DNA of 64,000 nt from assembly GCA_021832345.1 (NCBI GenBank), contig JAKBKY010000001.1, positions 706,385 through 770,384 on the forward strand, read 5' to 3'. Within the stretch, counting starts at the first letter, position 1; each line of letters opens with the position of its first letter. The DNA comes from a bacterium. GTDB lineage: Bacteria; Vulcanimicrobiota; Vulcanimicrobiia; Vulcanimicrobiales; Vulcanimicrobiaceae. Of this stretch, positions 48,139-55,265 are shown piece by piece. The notes below the pieces were generated by a model. That model did no database searches. It saw only the letters and a list, made by a program, of their open reading frames with translations, and was not told where the DNA came from. The translations under genes were made by a program, and so were the position numbers.

Positions 48139-48416
48139 AGGTCGGCGGTCCCCCGCGTGGGCCGTCGCAAGATACCAGCCAAAAAGAAGAACCGCTTGAG
48201 GTCTACGGCACGATCACGCAGATCTTTCCCAGCACGACGTTCGCCGTCGAGTTGGAGAACGGCCACACCATCCTGGCACATATCGCCGGACGCCTGCGGC
48301 GTCATCGGATCAAGATTCTGCCGGGCGATCGCGTGGATGTCGAGATGTCGCCCTACGACCTCACGAAGGGCCGCATCGTCTATCGCTACCGGGCCGGCGA
48401 GGCGCGGCGCTCCTAG
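48120..48416 (+). CDS. infA: Translation initiation factor IF-1, apparent ATC start
   Basis: The frame encodes the IF-1 OB fold: [40 protein letters not shown], then [20 protein letters not shown] and VYRYR. These are diagnostic. No ATG, GTG or TTG exists in frame upstream of the fold. An ATC at 48120 (ATC-GCT-AGG, giving ARRRVKV) is preceded by AAAGGAG at six bases spacing and gives a 98-residue protein with a basic, Gly/Pro-rich N-terminal extension of about 25 residues compared with typical IF-1 (72 aa). It overlaps the helicase gene end. IF-1 assists IF-2 and IF-3 at the ribosomal A site. Confidence 0.85.
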   Translation: MARRRVKVGGPPRGPSQDTSQKEEPLEVYGTITQIFPSTTFAVELENGHTILAHIAGRLRRHRIKILPGDRVDVEMSPYDLTKGRIVYRYRAGEARRS

Positions 48417-48464
48417 AGTGGCTGCGGCAGGGCCCGCAGCGGCCTCCACGAACAGGGCCAGGCC

Positions 48465-49010
48465 GTGACGATTCGTAAGCTGTCGGCGTCGCTTGCCTTG
48501 GGTTTGCCCGTGGCGCTCATCACGCACACGGTGGTGTACGGCAGTTCGCACATCCAAGCCGGCGATGCGCACGGACTCTTCCTTGAGGGCGCGGTCCTGA
48601 TCTTTATGGCCACGGCGTTGGCGTTGTTGGCCGGGGCCTGTTCGCAGGCGAAGAACACCATGACGGGTAGCGTCCTGGCGAGCGTCCTCATGCAGGACCT
48701 GCCGGACCTCGGACCGCTGGCGCTCTGCGCGGGCGGTTGGTTTACTTTCGGCGAGAGCCTCGAAGCGCCACATGCTTGGGCGCCGCTGCTCGTGATTGCC
48801 CTCGCGATGCTCGGCGCGGCCTTCGTCGTGCGATGGGCGCTTCACGGCTTGGCGCGCCTGATCGCAACGATCGCCATCACGACTCGTACCTTCGCGTACG
48901 CGGCGCGGATGCCAACCCTGCTCGCACGGCCGCAGCGCGCCGTGGCGCACCGGCGCCGGTTGAGCCACTCGCCTCGTCGTTTCGTCCGTCCTCCTCCGGT
49001 CGCGGCATAA
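48465..49010 (+). CDS. Hypothetical membrane protein
   Basis: A product of 181 residues with about four membrane segments (KLSASLALGLPVALITHTVV, then GLFLEGAVLIFMATALALLA, LGPLALCAGGWFTFG, APLLVIALAMLGAAFVVRWAL) and a basic tail (RRRLSHSPRRFVRPP). The start is GTG. It precedes the TonB-dependent receptor gene by 60 bases. No family recognised. Confidence 0.6.
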   Translation: MTIRKLSASLALGLPVALITHTVVYGSSHIQAGDAHGLFLEGAVLIFMATALALLAGACSQAKNTMTGSVLASVLMQDLPDLGPLALCAGGWFTFGESLEAPHAWAPLLVIALAMLGAAFVVRWALHGLARLIATIAITTRTFAYAARMPTLLARPQRAVAHRRRLSHSPRRFVRPPPVAA

Positions 49011-49070
49011 GTCTCGCGCGCCGCATGGCGCGCCCCTTTGATTCTGCCGTCTCTCTGCTAGAGGAGTACC

Positions 49071-51377
49071 ATGTTTCGTTTTCTCGCGGCGCTCAGCGCC
49101 GCTGTGATGTTGTTTATCGTTATCCCGGCGGTCCCGGCCTTCGCGTCGAGCGACGGTCTGGTTCGCGGAACGGTCACGCTGCACGGCAAGCCCGTCTCGG
49201 GCGCCATCGTGCGGCTCCTGGGCGAGGGCCAAGCCTTCACCGTCCAGACCGACACCCACGGCGCCTTCGCCGTGTCGCGTGTCCCTTTTGGTCACTACCG
49301 ATTAAACGCCACCTCCGACGGCGCCGCCTCCCGTATCCTCGTGGTCAACGTGACCAGCGGATCGGTGGCACACGTCAATATCGCGCTCTCGAAACTCAAG
49401 ACGATCGCCAACACCGTCGTCTACGCGGCGGCGCAGCCCAGCGGCAACCCGGTCGCGGTCAATCGCATCGGGCGCAAGCAGCTCGCCACCTTGCCGGTCA
49501 ACAACAGCCTCAACCGCGTACTGGAGACCATCCCGGGCATCGTACGATTCTCCTATAACGAACCGGTGGCTCACGGCTTTCACGGTGTCACCTATGAGAT
49601 CGACGGCGCCCCGATGCCGCTTGCGACCAGCTCCAACTTCGCCGAAATCATCGACCCGCGCAACATCGATTCCATCGAAGTCTACACCGGCGCGATGCCG
49701 GCGGAGTATGGCGGTAGCCGCGCGGGCGCCGTCATCAACATCATCACCGATCGGTACGGAGACGTGCATCGCCCCTATAGCGGCGACGTGACGGCCGGAA
49801 TCGGCAACTATGGGCAGCAAGAGTCCAGCTTCAATCAGCGTCTGAAGATCGGCAAGACCGATGTTTTCTTCAACATGAACGCACAGCGCTCGCTCCACGG
49901 AATCCAGGCGCCCACGTTCAATCCCATTCACGATGCGACGTCCCAGAGCGATCAGTTCTTTCGGACCGCGAGTAACCTTGGGCACGGCCGCTCGCTAAGT
50001 TTCGATTACTCGAACTCCTTTTCAACCTTTCAGATTCCGATCAACATCGATCCGAATAATCCCAATGACCCGGTCTTCAGCACTCCGGGCACCGACGACG
50101 TCCAGCTCGAGTACGACCGGTTCGGCAATTTCAACTATAGCGCGGTCAGCAAGAAGGGGAACGCTGTTTTTCAGGTGATCCCGTGGTTTCGGACTGCGCG
50201 GATCAACTATATGGGGGATCTTGGTCAAGACGTGCTCGGCATGCAGCCCAATCCCAATACGCCCAATGGCTTGCCGCTCATCCACCAGATTGGGCTGGTC
50301 AATAACCAGAACGCCAACTACATCGGCCTGCGCGTCTCGCAATTCCTCGCGACGCACCATAACGCGTTTAAGGCCGGCTTTGAACTGACGCGCGAGAACT
50401 ACATCGGCTTCCAGCAGTTTGCGCAGTATCAACTGCCGACCGTCTCTACCGGTGTAACCCAAGCCGGTGCGCAGGTCGGCGCCTACGTTCAAGATTCGTG
50501 GTCGCCGACCCATAAGCTGACGGTTGACTACGGCCTTCGTTACGATCACTCAACCGGATTTACCGGCGGCAATGCGGTTAGCCCGCGCATCGGCGTGAAC
50601 CTTGCCGTCGACAGCAAGAACATCATGCATGCCTACTACGGCCGTTTCTATGCGGCTCCGGATCTGCAAGATGTGCGTCAGGCCTGTGTCTTGTTGCAAG
50701 GTTGCCCGACGGTTCCGGTCTACGATCTCAAGCCCGAGACCGACAGCTACTATGAAGTCGGCTTGGCGCACATGTTCTCGCCGCTCATTCGCGGGTATGC
50801 CAACTACTGGGTGCGCAACGCGTACAACGTACTCGACACCACGCAGTTGCTCGATACGCCGCTCTTTGCCGTCTACAACAACGCTATCGGCAAGGCCGAG
50901 GGCATTGACGTGCGCCTTGCGGGGCACAATGTGAGCAATACCGCTTCGTGGTTTCTCTCAAGCACGATCTCTCAGTCGCTGGCCGGCGGCATCTCCGGAT
51001 CGACGTTCCTGTTTTCGCCGGGAAGCTTTACCAACCAACTCCAATACGAAGATCATGACCAGACGGTTGCGCTCACCTCGGCGTACACTCGTCACTTTGG
51101 GGTCGGTAACCACTTCTACTCGACGCTCCAAGCGAACTACGGGACGGGCTTCCCTGTCCAGTTTCAGAACGGCAATGGACGCCTCCCCACGCATCTTACC
51201 TTCGACTTCTCGCTCGGGCGGGCAGCCGGACGCGGCAAAGATCGTTCGCTCGGCTTTAGCTTGGACGTGCAGAACATCCTCAATCACCAATACGTGATCA
51301 AGCTTGCCAACGGATTTAACACGACTCAGATCGCAAGTGCGAGAAGCATTCTCTTCCGCGTAACGGCACCGTTCTAA
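49071..51377 (+). CDS. TonB-dependent receptor with N-terminal carboxypeptidase-regulatory-like domain
   Basis: An outer-membrane protein of 768 residues. A signal peptide (FRFLAALSAAVMLFIVIPAV...FA) is followed by a CarboxypepD_reg-like beta-sandwich at 25-110 (LVRGTVTLHGKPVSGAIVRL) and a plug domain with LATLPVNNSLNRVLETIPGI near 145 and VYTGAMPAEYGGSRAGAVIN near 210. The beta-barrel ends in Phe (ILFRVTAPF). The substrate is unknown; family members take up siderophores, cobalamin or glycans. This is the best evidence for an outer membrane in the host. An AGAGGAG precedes the ATG. Confidence 0.88.
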   Translation: MFRFLAALSAAVMLFIVIPAVPAFASSDGLVRGTVTLHGKPVSGAIVRLLGEGQAFTVQTDTHGAFAVSRVPFGHYRLNATSDGAASRILVVNVTSGSVAHVNIALSKLKTIANTVVYAAAQPSGNPVAVNRIGRKQLATLPVNNSLNRVLETIPGIVRFSYNEPVAHGFHGVTYEIDGAPMPLATSSNFAEIIDPRNIDSIEVYTGAMPAEYGGSRAGAVINIITDRYGDVHRPYSGDVTAGIGNYGQQESSFNQRLKIGKTDVFFNMNAQRSLHGIQAPTFNPIHDATSQSDQFFRTASNLGHGRSLSFDYSNSFSTFQIPINIDPNNPNDPVFSTPGTDDVQLEYDRFGNFNYSAVSKKGNAVFQVIPWFRTARINYMGDLGQDVLGMQPNPNTPNGLPLIHQIGLVNNQNANYIGLRVSQFLATHHNAFKAGFELTRENYIGFQQFAQYQLPTVSTGVTQAGAQVGAYVQDSWSPTHKLTVDYGLRYDHSTGFTGGNAVSPRIGVNLAVDSKNIMHAYYGRFYAAPDLQDVRQACVLLQGCPTVPVYDLKPETDSYYEVGLAHMFSPLIRGYANYWVRNAYNVLDTTQLLDTPLFAVYNNAIGKAEGIDVRLAGHNVSNTASWFLSSTISQSLAGGISGSTFLFSPGSFTNQLQYEDHDQTVALTSAYTRHFGVGNHFYSTLQANYGTGFPVQFQNGNGRLPTHLTFDFSLGRAAGRGKDRSLGFSLDVQNILNHQYVIKLANGFNTTQIASARSILFRVTAPF

Positions 51378-51449
51378 CACGCTCAAAGGGGTGAATCAGG
51401 TCTACGGCCAACGGGTGCGGTACGTCGTTCCGTCGATTGGAGGTTTTTG

Positions 51450-51629
51450 GTGGAACATGCGCTCGTTGGTCTCGCCCATGTTGCGGCGTGGACGTTTCTG
51501 GTCGTCTTTCTCTTTGCAATCATCGGGGTGATCGCCACCATACGCTGGATCATCGGCCTTTTTCACAGGACGGAGAATGCCGTGGAATCGGGCGTCGAAA
51601 GCGTCGAGCACGCGGTGACGCGCCGCTAG
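51450..51629 (+). CDS. Small single-span membrane protein
   Basis: A product of 59 residues: one membrane helix (VAAWTFLVVFLFAIIGVIATI) followed by an amphipathic tail (HRTENAVESGVESVEHAVTRR). TTGGAGG sits six bases before the GTG. The last four bases overlap the convergent GNAT gene. Not recognised. Confidence 0.5.
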   Translation: MEHALVGLAHVAAWTFLVVFLFAIIGVIATIRWIIGLFHRTENAVESGVESVEHAVTRR

Positions 51630-52450
51630 AACAAGATTGTCGTAAATTCGCCCACGCGCTGAAAGCCGACGCGCTCGTAGAGCGCGATCGCCGCGGCGTT
51701 GAAGTCGTTGACGTAGAGCGAGAGGGTTGGTACGTGCTTGAAGAGAGCGGCACAGATGCCGCTCAGTGCTTGGGTCGCGTACCCTTGACCGCGTAGCTCC
51801 GGCGGCGACCAGATGCCTTGGAGTTGTGCGGTCTGTTCGCTCCAAGGGCCGATATTGCAGAAGAAGCAGAGCTTCGCATCCACGACGCCCACCCACCACA
51901 AGCGGCGGTCGATCATCAGCCGAATGTTCCCGTCAAAGTTTTCGGCCGCGCGTGCATCCGAGTCCAGCTCGTAGGCGATCATCTGCGCCGAGTTCTCGGC
52001 GACGATGCGCCATTCGGTTGGATGCGCGGTGCGGACCTCGATCTCCGATGCACTCGGGCGAAGCCGCGCTCGCTCCAGCGCCATGACGTACTGACGGTCG
52101 CGAACCAACCGAGGTTGCGCAAACGTCCCTTGTACCTGCGCCCAGTAGTCGAGGATCGGTTGGCGTGGGCCGACGATCATGCGGACATCCTGGGCCGTGC
52201 ATGGCCTGCGCGCCAAGGCGTCGATGGCCTCCTTGTTCTCTGCGGCGATGACGATCTGGCGCCCCAGATAGGCAACGCCGCAGATGTCGGGGCCGTCGCG
52301 TACGACCAAGAGCGTCGCCTGGCCGAGCCCTTCGCCGCTGAAACGTACCATGTAAGCCAGGAAGACGTTCTCGTACGGGCGCCGAGCGAGGTACTCCAGA
52401 GCGGGGCGGACGAGCGCCGCGTTGAGGGACTCAAGCCGCAGACGACTCAA
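51626..52450 (-). CDS. GNAT-family N-acetyltransferase (two-part)
   Basis: A product of 274 residues. The N-terminal half resembles a degenerate GNAT or DUF4081-like part (LEYLARRPYENVFLAYMVRF). The C-terminal half is a full GNAT fold with GIWSPPELRGQGYATQALSGI (acetyl-CoA loop) near 215, then LYVNDFNAAAIALYERVGFQ. The start is TTG, overlapping the anti-sigma stop (TTGA). The acceptor is unknown. Confidence 0.75.
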   Translation of the reverse strand: MSRLRLESLNAALVRPALEYLARRPYENVFLAYMVRFSGEGLGQATLLVVRDGPDICGVAYLGRQIVIAAENKEAIDALARRPCTAQDVRMIVGPRQPILDYWAQVQGTFAQPRLVRDRQYVMALERARLRPSASEIEVRTAHPTEWRIVAENSAQMIAYELDSDARAAENFDGNIRLMIDRRLWWVGVVDAKLCFFCNIGPWSEQTAQLQGIWSPPELRGQGYATQALSGICAALFKHVPTLSLYVNDFNAAAIALYERVGFQRVGEFTTILF

Positions 52451-53133
52451 TTCAACGCGACGACCATGACGGGGCGCGTGGTGGGCTGTTTGCTACCGCC
52501 GGCGGGCTCCACGCTCACCGCGACTTCCACAGCCTTCTGCGCATTGCCGGGCAGCGCGACCACGACGACGCCGCGACGATCCGGCACGAATGTTACCGAC
52601 GGATGCATCTTGACCGATCCCTTGGCGAGCGTCCAGACTTGATAGACATGCCCCTTGCGCGGCATCGGCATGTTATGCATGGCGATATACAGGTGTGGTC
52701 CGCTCCGGACCACCTCGCCGTCAGCGACGCGGTAATGCTGCGCAGTGTTACTGACCAGATCGGCGAGCATCGAACGCTGGGCGGCGAGCGAGCGCGTCAG
52801 TCCCAGCGTGTGCCTTTGGAGCATCGCTACTTGCGTCTGCGCTTGGCGCACCTGCCCGGTCAGCGAGATGGTGGCAATGCCGGAGATCAGCGCGATGACA
52901 AAGCATGCAGCGGCAACCAGGTAGGCGGACTGCGACGAAGCCGTCGTGCGTCGTACCTCGCGCATAGTGCGTGTCTTGAGCATGGGGCCTGCATCGGCAT
53001 GCTGTGTCGTCGCAAACGCCGCCGGCGTCCCGCCCAGCGCCTCGTACTCCTTTCGGCATTGAGCGCAGGTCTGCAGATGGGCAGCGCAGACGGCAACATT
53101 GTCGAAGAAATCATCGTGTGACATCGTCGTCAT
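52447..53133 (-). CDS. Anti-sigma-K factor-like (RskA type) membrane protein
   Basis: A product of 228 residues. An N-terminal partial zinc-finger-like segment (AAHLQTCAQCRKEYEAL) carries the His-x3-Cys-x2-Cys of anti-sigma factors. One membrane span lies near 80-100 (AYLVAAACFVIALISGIATI), and a RskA-like outer domain follows (MPRKGHVYQVWTLAKGSVKM, then VVVVALPGNAQKAVEVAVSVEPAGGS). The cognate ECF sigma factor expected just upstream is absent; the next gene is a cyclase homologue. A second ATG three codons in is equally possible. Confidence 0.75.
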   Translation of the reverse strand: MTTMSHDDFFDNVAVCAAHLQTCAQCRKEYEALGGTPAAFATTQHADAGPMLKTRTMREVRRTTASSQSAYLVAAACFVIALISGIATISLTGQVRQAQTQVAMLQRHTLGLTRSLAAQRSMLADLVSNTAQHYRVADGEVVRSGPHLYIAMHNMPMPRKGHVYQVWTLAKGSVKMHPSVTFVPDRRGVVVVALPGNAQKAVEVAVSVEPAGGSKQPTTRPVMVVALN

Positions 53134-53150
53134 ACCGGCTCGGCGCGGCC

Positions 53151-54197
53151 TTAAGGGGGCGGAAGCTGGAACGGTGGTCCATAGTCATCTTCATACGTTC
53201 CCGTTACAGGGGGGAGTTCCGGCATCGCCGGACTCGGGTCATCCACCGTCGAGAAGCGCGTCGTTTCGGTGGAGGCAGGCGCGGTGGCATACTCTCGTTG
53301 TGCGTCGTCGTCCGCGGCAGGTGTCTCCGGCGCGATATAGGCGTCGGGTTCGACGCCGGAATCGGCGGCCGGTGTGTAAACGAGCGTCTTCGTAAACGCG
53401 CGCTCGGTGGGGAGCGTCAGCCGATCGTCTTGGGCGATGCGTTTGGTGAGTCCGCGCACGATGTAAGCGTTTTGCAGCCGCCGTAAGCCCCGCAGCGGCA
53501 GCGAACTGGTCGGCAGTCCCACGAAGAGATCGCGTACGACATCAAACGTCGTCTCCGACGCGACGATCGCGGCATTGAGTTCTTGAGCCGCGCGTTCGAG
53601 CCGGATCGCGACGTGAACGGGAGCACCGACAATCGCAAACTCACGTCGCGCTCGGTAGCCGGTATCGCCGGCAACGATCTTGCCGGAGTTGACCCCCATA
53701 AAGATCTGTAGCGGCTTGCGACCTTGTTCGGCCCAACGCTGTTCCATCGCTTTGGTGAGGCGCAGGACATCGAGCGCAGCGCGCAGCGCCCGCTCCTCTT
53801 GAAAATGTTCCTCGACCAACACGCCGAAGACGGCCGTGACCGCATCGCCGTGCAACCCCTCGATCATTCCATGATGACGGGCCACGGCTTGGCCCAGAAT
53901 CGTATAAAACTCGTTGAGGTAGTTGAGGGTTTGATCCGGGCTCAAAGCTTCGGCGAGCAGCGAAAAGTTCCGAATGCGTGCGTAGACGATCGTTGCATGG
54001 TATTCGCGGGCTTCAAAGAGACGGGGATCCTTCCGGGCAAGGAGTTCGTCAACCACCGGCTGTGGCACGTATCGCGAAAACAGTTCGCGCACGCGATAGT
54101 GTTCGGCCCGCTCGTCCATATAACGCCGGTAGATCCACCAGGCCGTATAGGCGACGGCGATAACGGCGATGGCGGCGATCAGCAGGAGCAGTGTCAT
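53151..54197 (-). CDS. Class III adenylate/guanylate cyclase homologue, probably inactive
   Basis: A product of 348 residues: an N-terminal membrane span (TLLLLIAAIAVIAVAYTAWW), then a cyclase homology domain at 45-240. The first metal-binding Asp of the family (usual FADIRGFT) is Arg here (VYARIRNFS), although the second Asp is kept (GDAVTAVFG). The late motif usually reading GDTVNVAARLE is GAPVHVAIRLE, losing the transition-state Asn. The last 100 residues are disordered, acidic and Pro-rich. Catalysis looks unlikely, so a nucleotide-binding or scaffolding role is inferred. It starts 10 bases after the truncated GAF gene. Confidence 0.8.
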   Translation of the reverse strand: MTLLLLIAAIAVIAVAYTAWWIYRRYMDERAEHYRVRELFSRYVPQPVVDELLARKDPRLFEAREYHATIVYARIRNFSLLAEALSPDQTLNYLNEFYTILGQAVARHHGMIEGLHGDAVTAVFGVLVEEHFQEERALRAALDVLRLTKAMEQRWAEQGRKPLQIFMGVNSGKIVAGDTGYRARREFAIVGAPVHVAIRLERAAQELNAAIVASETTFDVVRDLFVGLPTSSLPLRGLRRLQNAYIVRGLTKRIAQDDRLTLPTERAFTKTLVYTPAADSGVEPDAYIAPETPAADDDAQREYATAPASTETTRFSTVDDPSPAMPELPPVTGTYEDDYGPPFQLPPP

Positions 54198-54206
54198 GCG
54201 CGCGGG

Positions 54207-54413
54207 CTACTGCGGGAGCGGCCCGAGGTTCGCTTTGAACCACTGGGTGCGCTCGTCGATGAGCGTTACCAGCGCAATCGGCACCTCGCAGATACGGGCA
54301 GCGAGTTGTACGAATGATCCGTAGACCGGATCGTTCGGTGCATCGAGCATCCCGGTCGCTTCGAGCGCCGCCAGGCGCTCGGATTCACGGAAGGGACGAG
54401 GAGGCTCTGTCAC
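54207..54413 (-). CDS. Truncated GAF-domain protein
   Basis: A product of 68 residues. It reads ESERLAALEATGMLDAPNDP, then FVQLAARICEVPIALVTLID and ERTQWFKANLG before a TAG stop. This is the N-terminal third of a GAF domain as found at the start of many sensor proteins; the remaining about 100 residues are missing. The GTG overlaps the FecR stop (GTGA) and the cyclase homologue follows after 10 bases. It is either a remnant of a larger GAF-cyclase protein or a reduced standalone module. Confidence 0.6.
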   Translation of the reverse strand: MTEPPRPFRESERLAALEATGMLDAPNDPVYGSFVQLAARICEVPIALVTLIDERTQWFKANLGPLPQ

Positions 54414-55138
54414 CGCGAGGCCTCCCGCGGTGGACACCCTATGAACGGCGGACACGGCAGGCGATTCTTTACCTGTTGGATGAGCGTTTGCTTGAGTTGT
54501 GTCCAGTTGGTCGGCACGCCGAAGTCCGGCGAAAACTGATTGACCAGTTGTTGCGTGAGATTCTCCACCTGCGTTTGCACGATACCGTTGACCATGCGCG
54601 CAAGCAGCGATTTCCCCGCGACCAGCGTGATGACGTTGCCGTCGGGCAACGTGACCTCGACGGGAAGGTTGGGATCGCTCACCGAGTAGACGTTGACGCG
54701 GAGCGTACCGTCTGACGAGAGGCCGATATCGCCTTGAGTGCCGCGCACCGACACCGAGGCCGTGGGCGTTTGAAAGACATAGTCGGCTCGTGCGCCGGCC
54801 GGATGTTCGACGGTGAAGCGGATGCGCCCGTGGTAGAGCACGAACTTGGCATGGGCGATGCTCCGCTGGTTGAAGAACGCCAGTTGCACACGGGTGTTGG
54901 ACCCCACCAAGACGCGAGAACTATCGGGGAGATTTACCCCCGCGAGTGAGGCCGCTCCGGTGATCGCTTCATCGCGATCGCGCAGGGCGATGCCGGCGTT
55001 TTGTGCCAGTGCCTGGGGCGCCCCGGAGGGCACCGCATAGGAAACCTGCCCCTTGAGGTTCTGGAGCACTTTGCCGGAGTTGGTCACGGCCAGCGTTGCG
55101 AGCAAGAGGACGGCCATGAGGAACAAGCGAGGTTGCAT
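54410..55138 (-). CDS. FecR-domain secreted protein
   Basis: A product of 242 residues with a signal peptide (QPRLFLMAVLLLATLAVTNS). A FecR-like beta domain is at 25-180: LKGQVSYAVPSGAPQALAQN, then NTRVQLAFFNQRSIAHAKFV, FTVEHPAGARADYVFQTPTA and SVSVRGTQGDIGL. Soluble FecR proteins of this type bind or sense cell-surface ligands but are not the FecR signalling anti-sigma factor. A Cys-Pro-rich end (LPCPPFIGCPP) may form a disulfide. It leads the operon with the GAF and cyclase genes. Confidence 0.72.
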   Translation of the reverse strand: MQPRLFLMAVLLLATLAVTNSGKVLQNLKGQVSYAVPSGAPQALAQNAGIALRDRDEAITGAASLAGVNLPDSSRVLVGSNTRVQLAFFNQRSIAHAKFVLYHGRIRFTVEHPAGARADYVFQTPTASVSVRGTQGDIGLSSDGTLRVNVYSVSDPNLPVEVTLPDGNVITLVAGKSLLARMVNGIVQTQVENLTQQLVNQFSPDFGVPTNWTQLKQTLIQQVKNRLPCPPFIGCPPREASR

Positions 55139-55265
55139 GGGCGTTCCGTTCTGTGATGCGTTTGTGGGAAGGTTCGTCCGCGGACCGCCGCAGTCCGCTC
55201 GGCGGCGCTGCTCGATCGGGTGCATCCGGCGAGGAGGCCGCCGGGCAACGGCTAAGCCAGGCGGC

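Noticed and set aside
54207-54209. Selenocysteine readthrough to extend the truncated GAF protein
   Set aside because: The stop is TAG, not TGA, and the sequence beyond does not continue a GAF domain.
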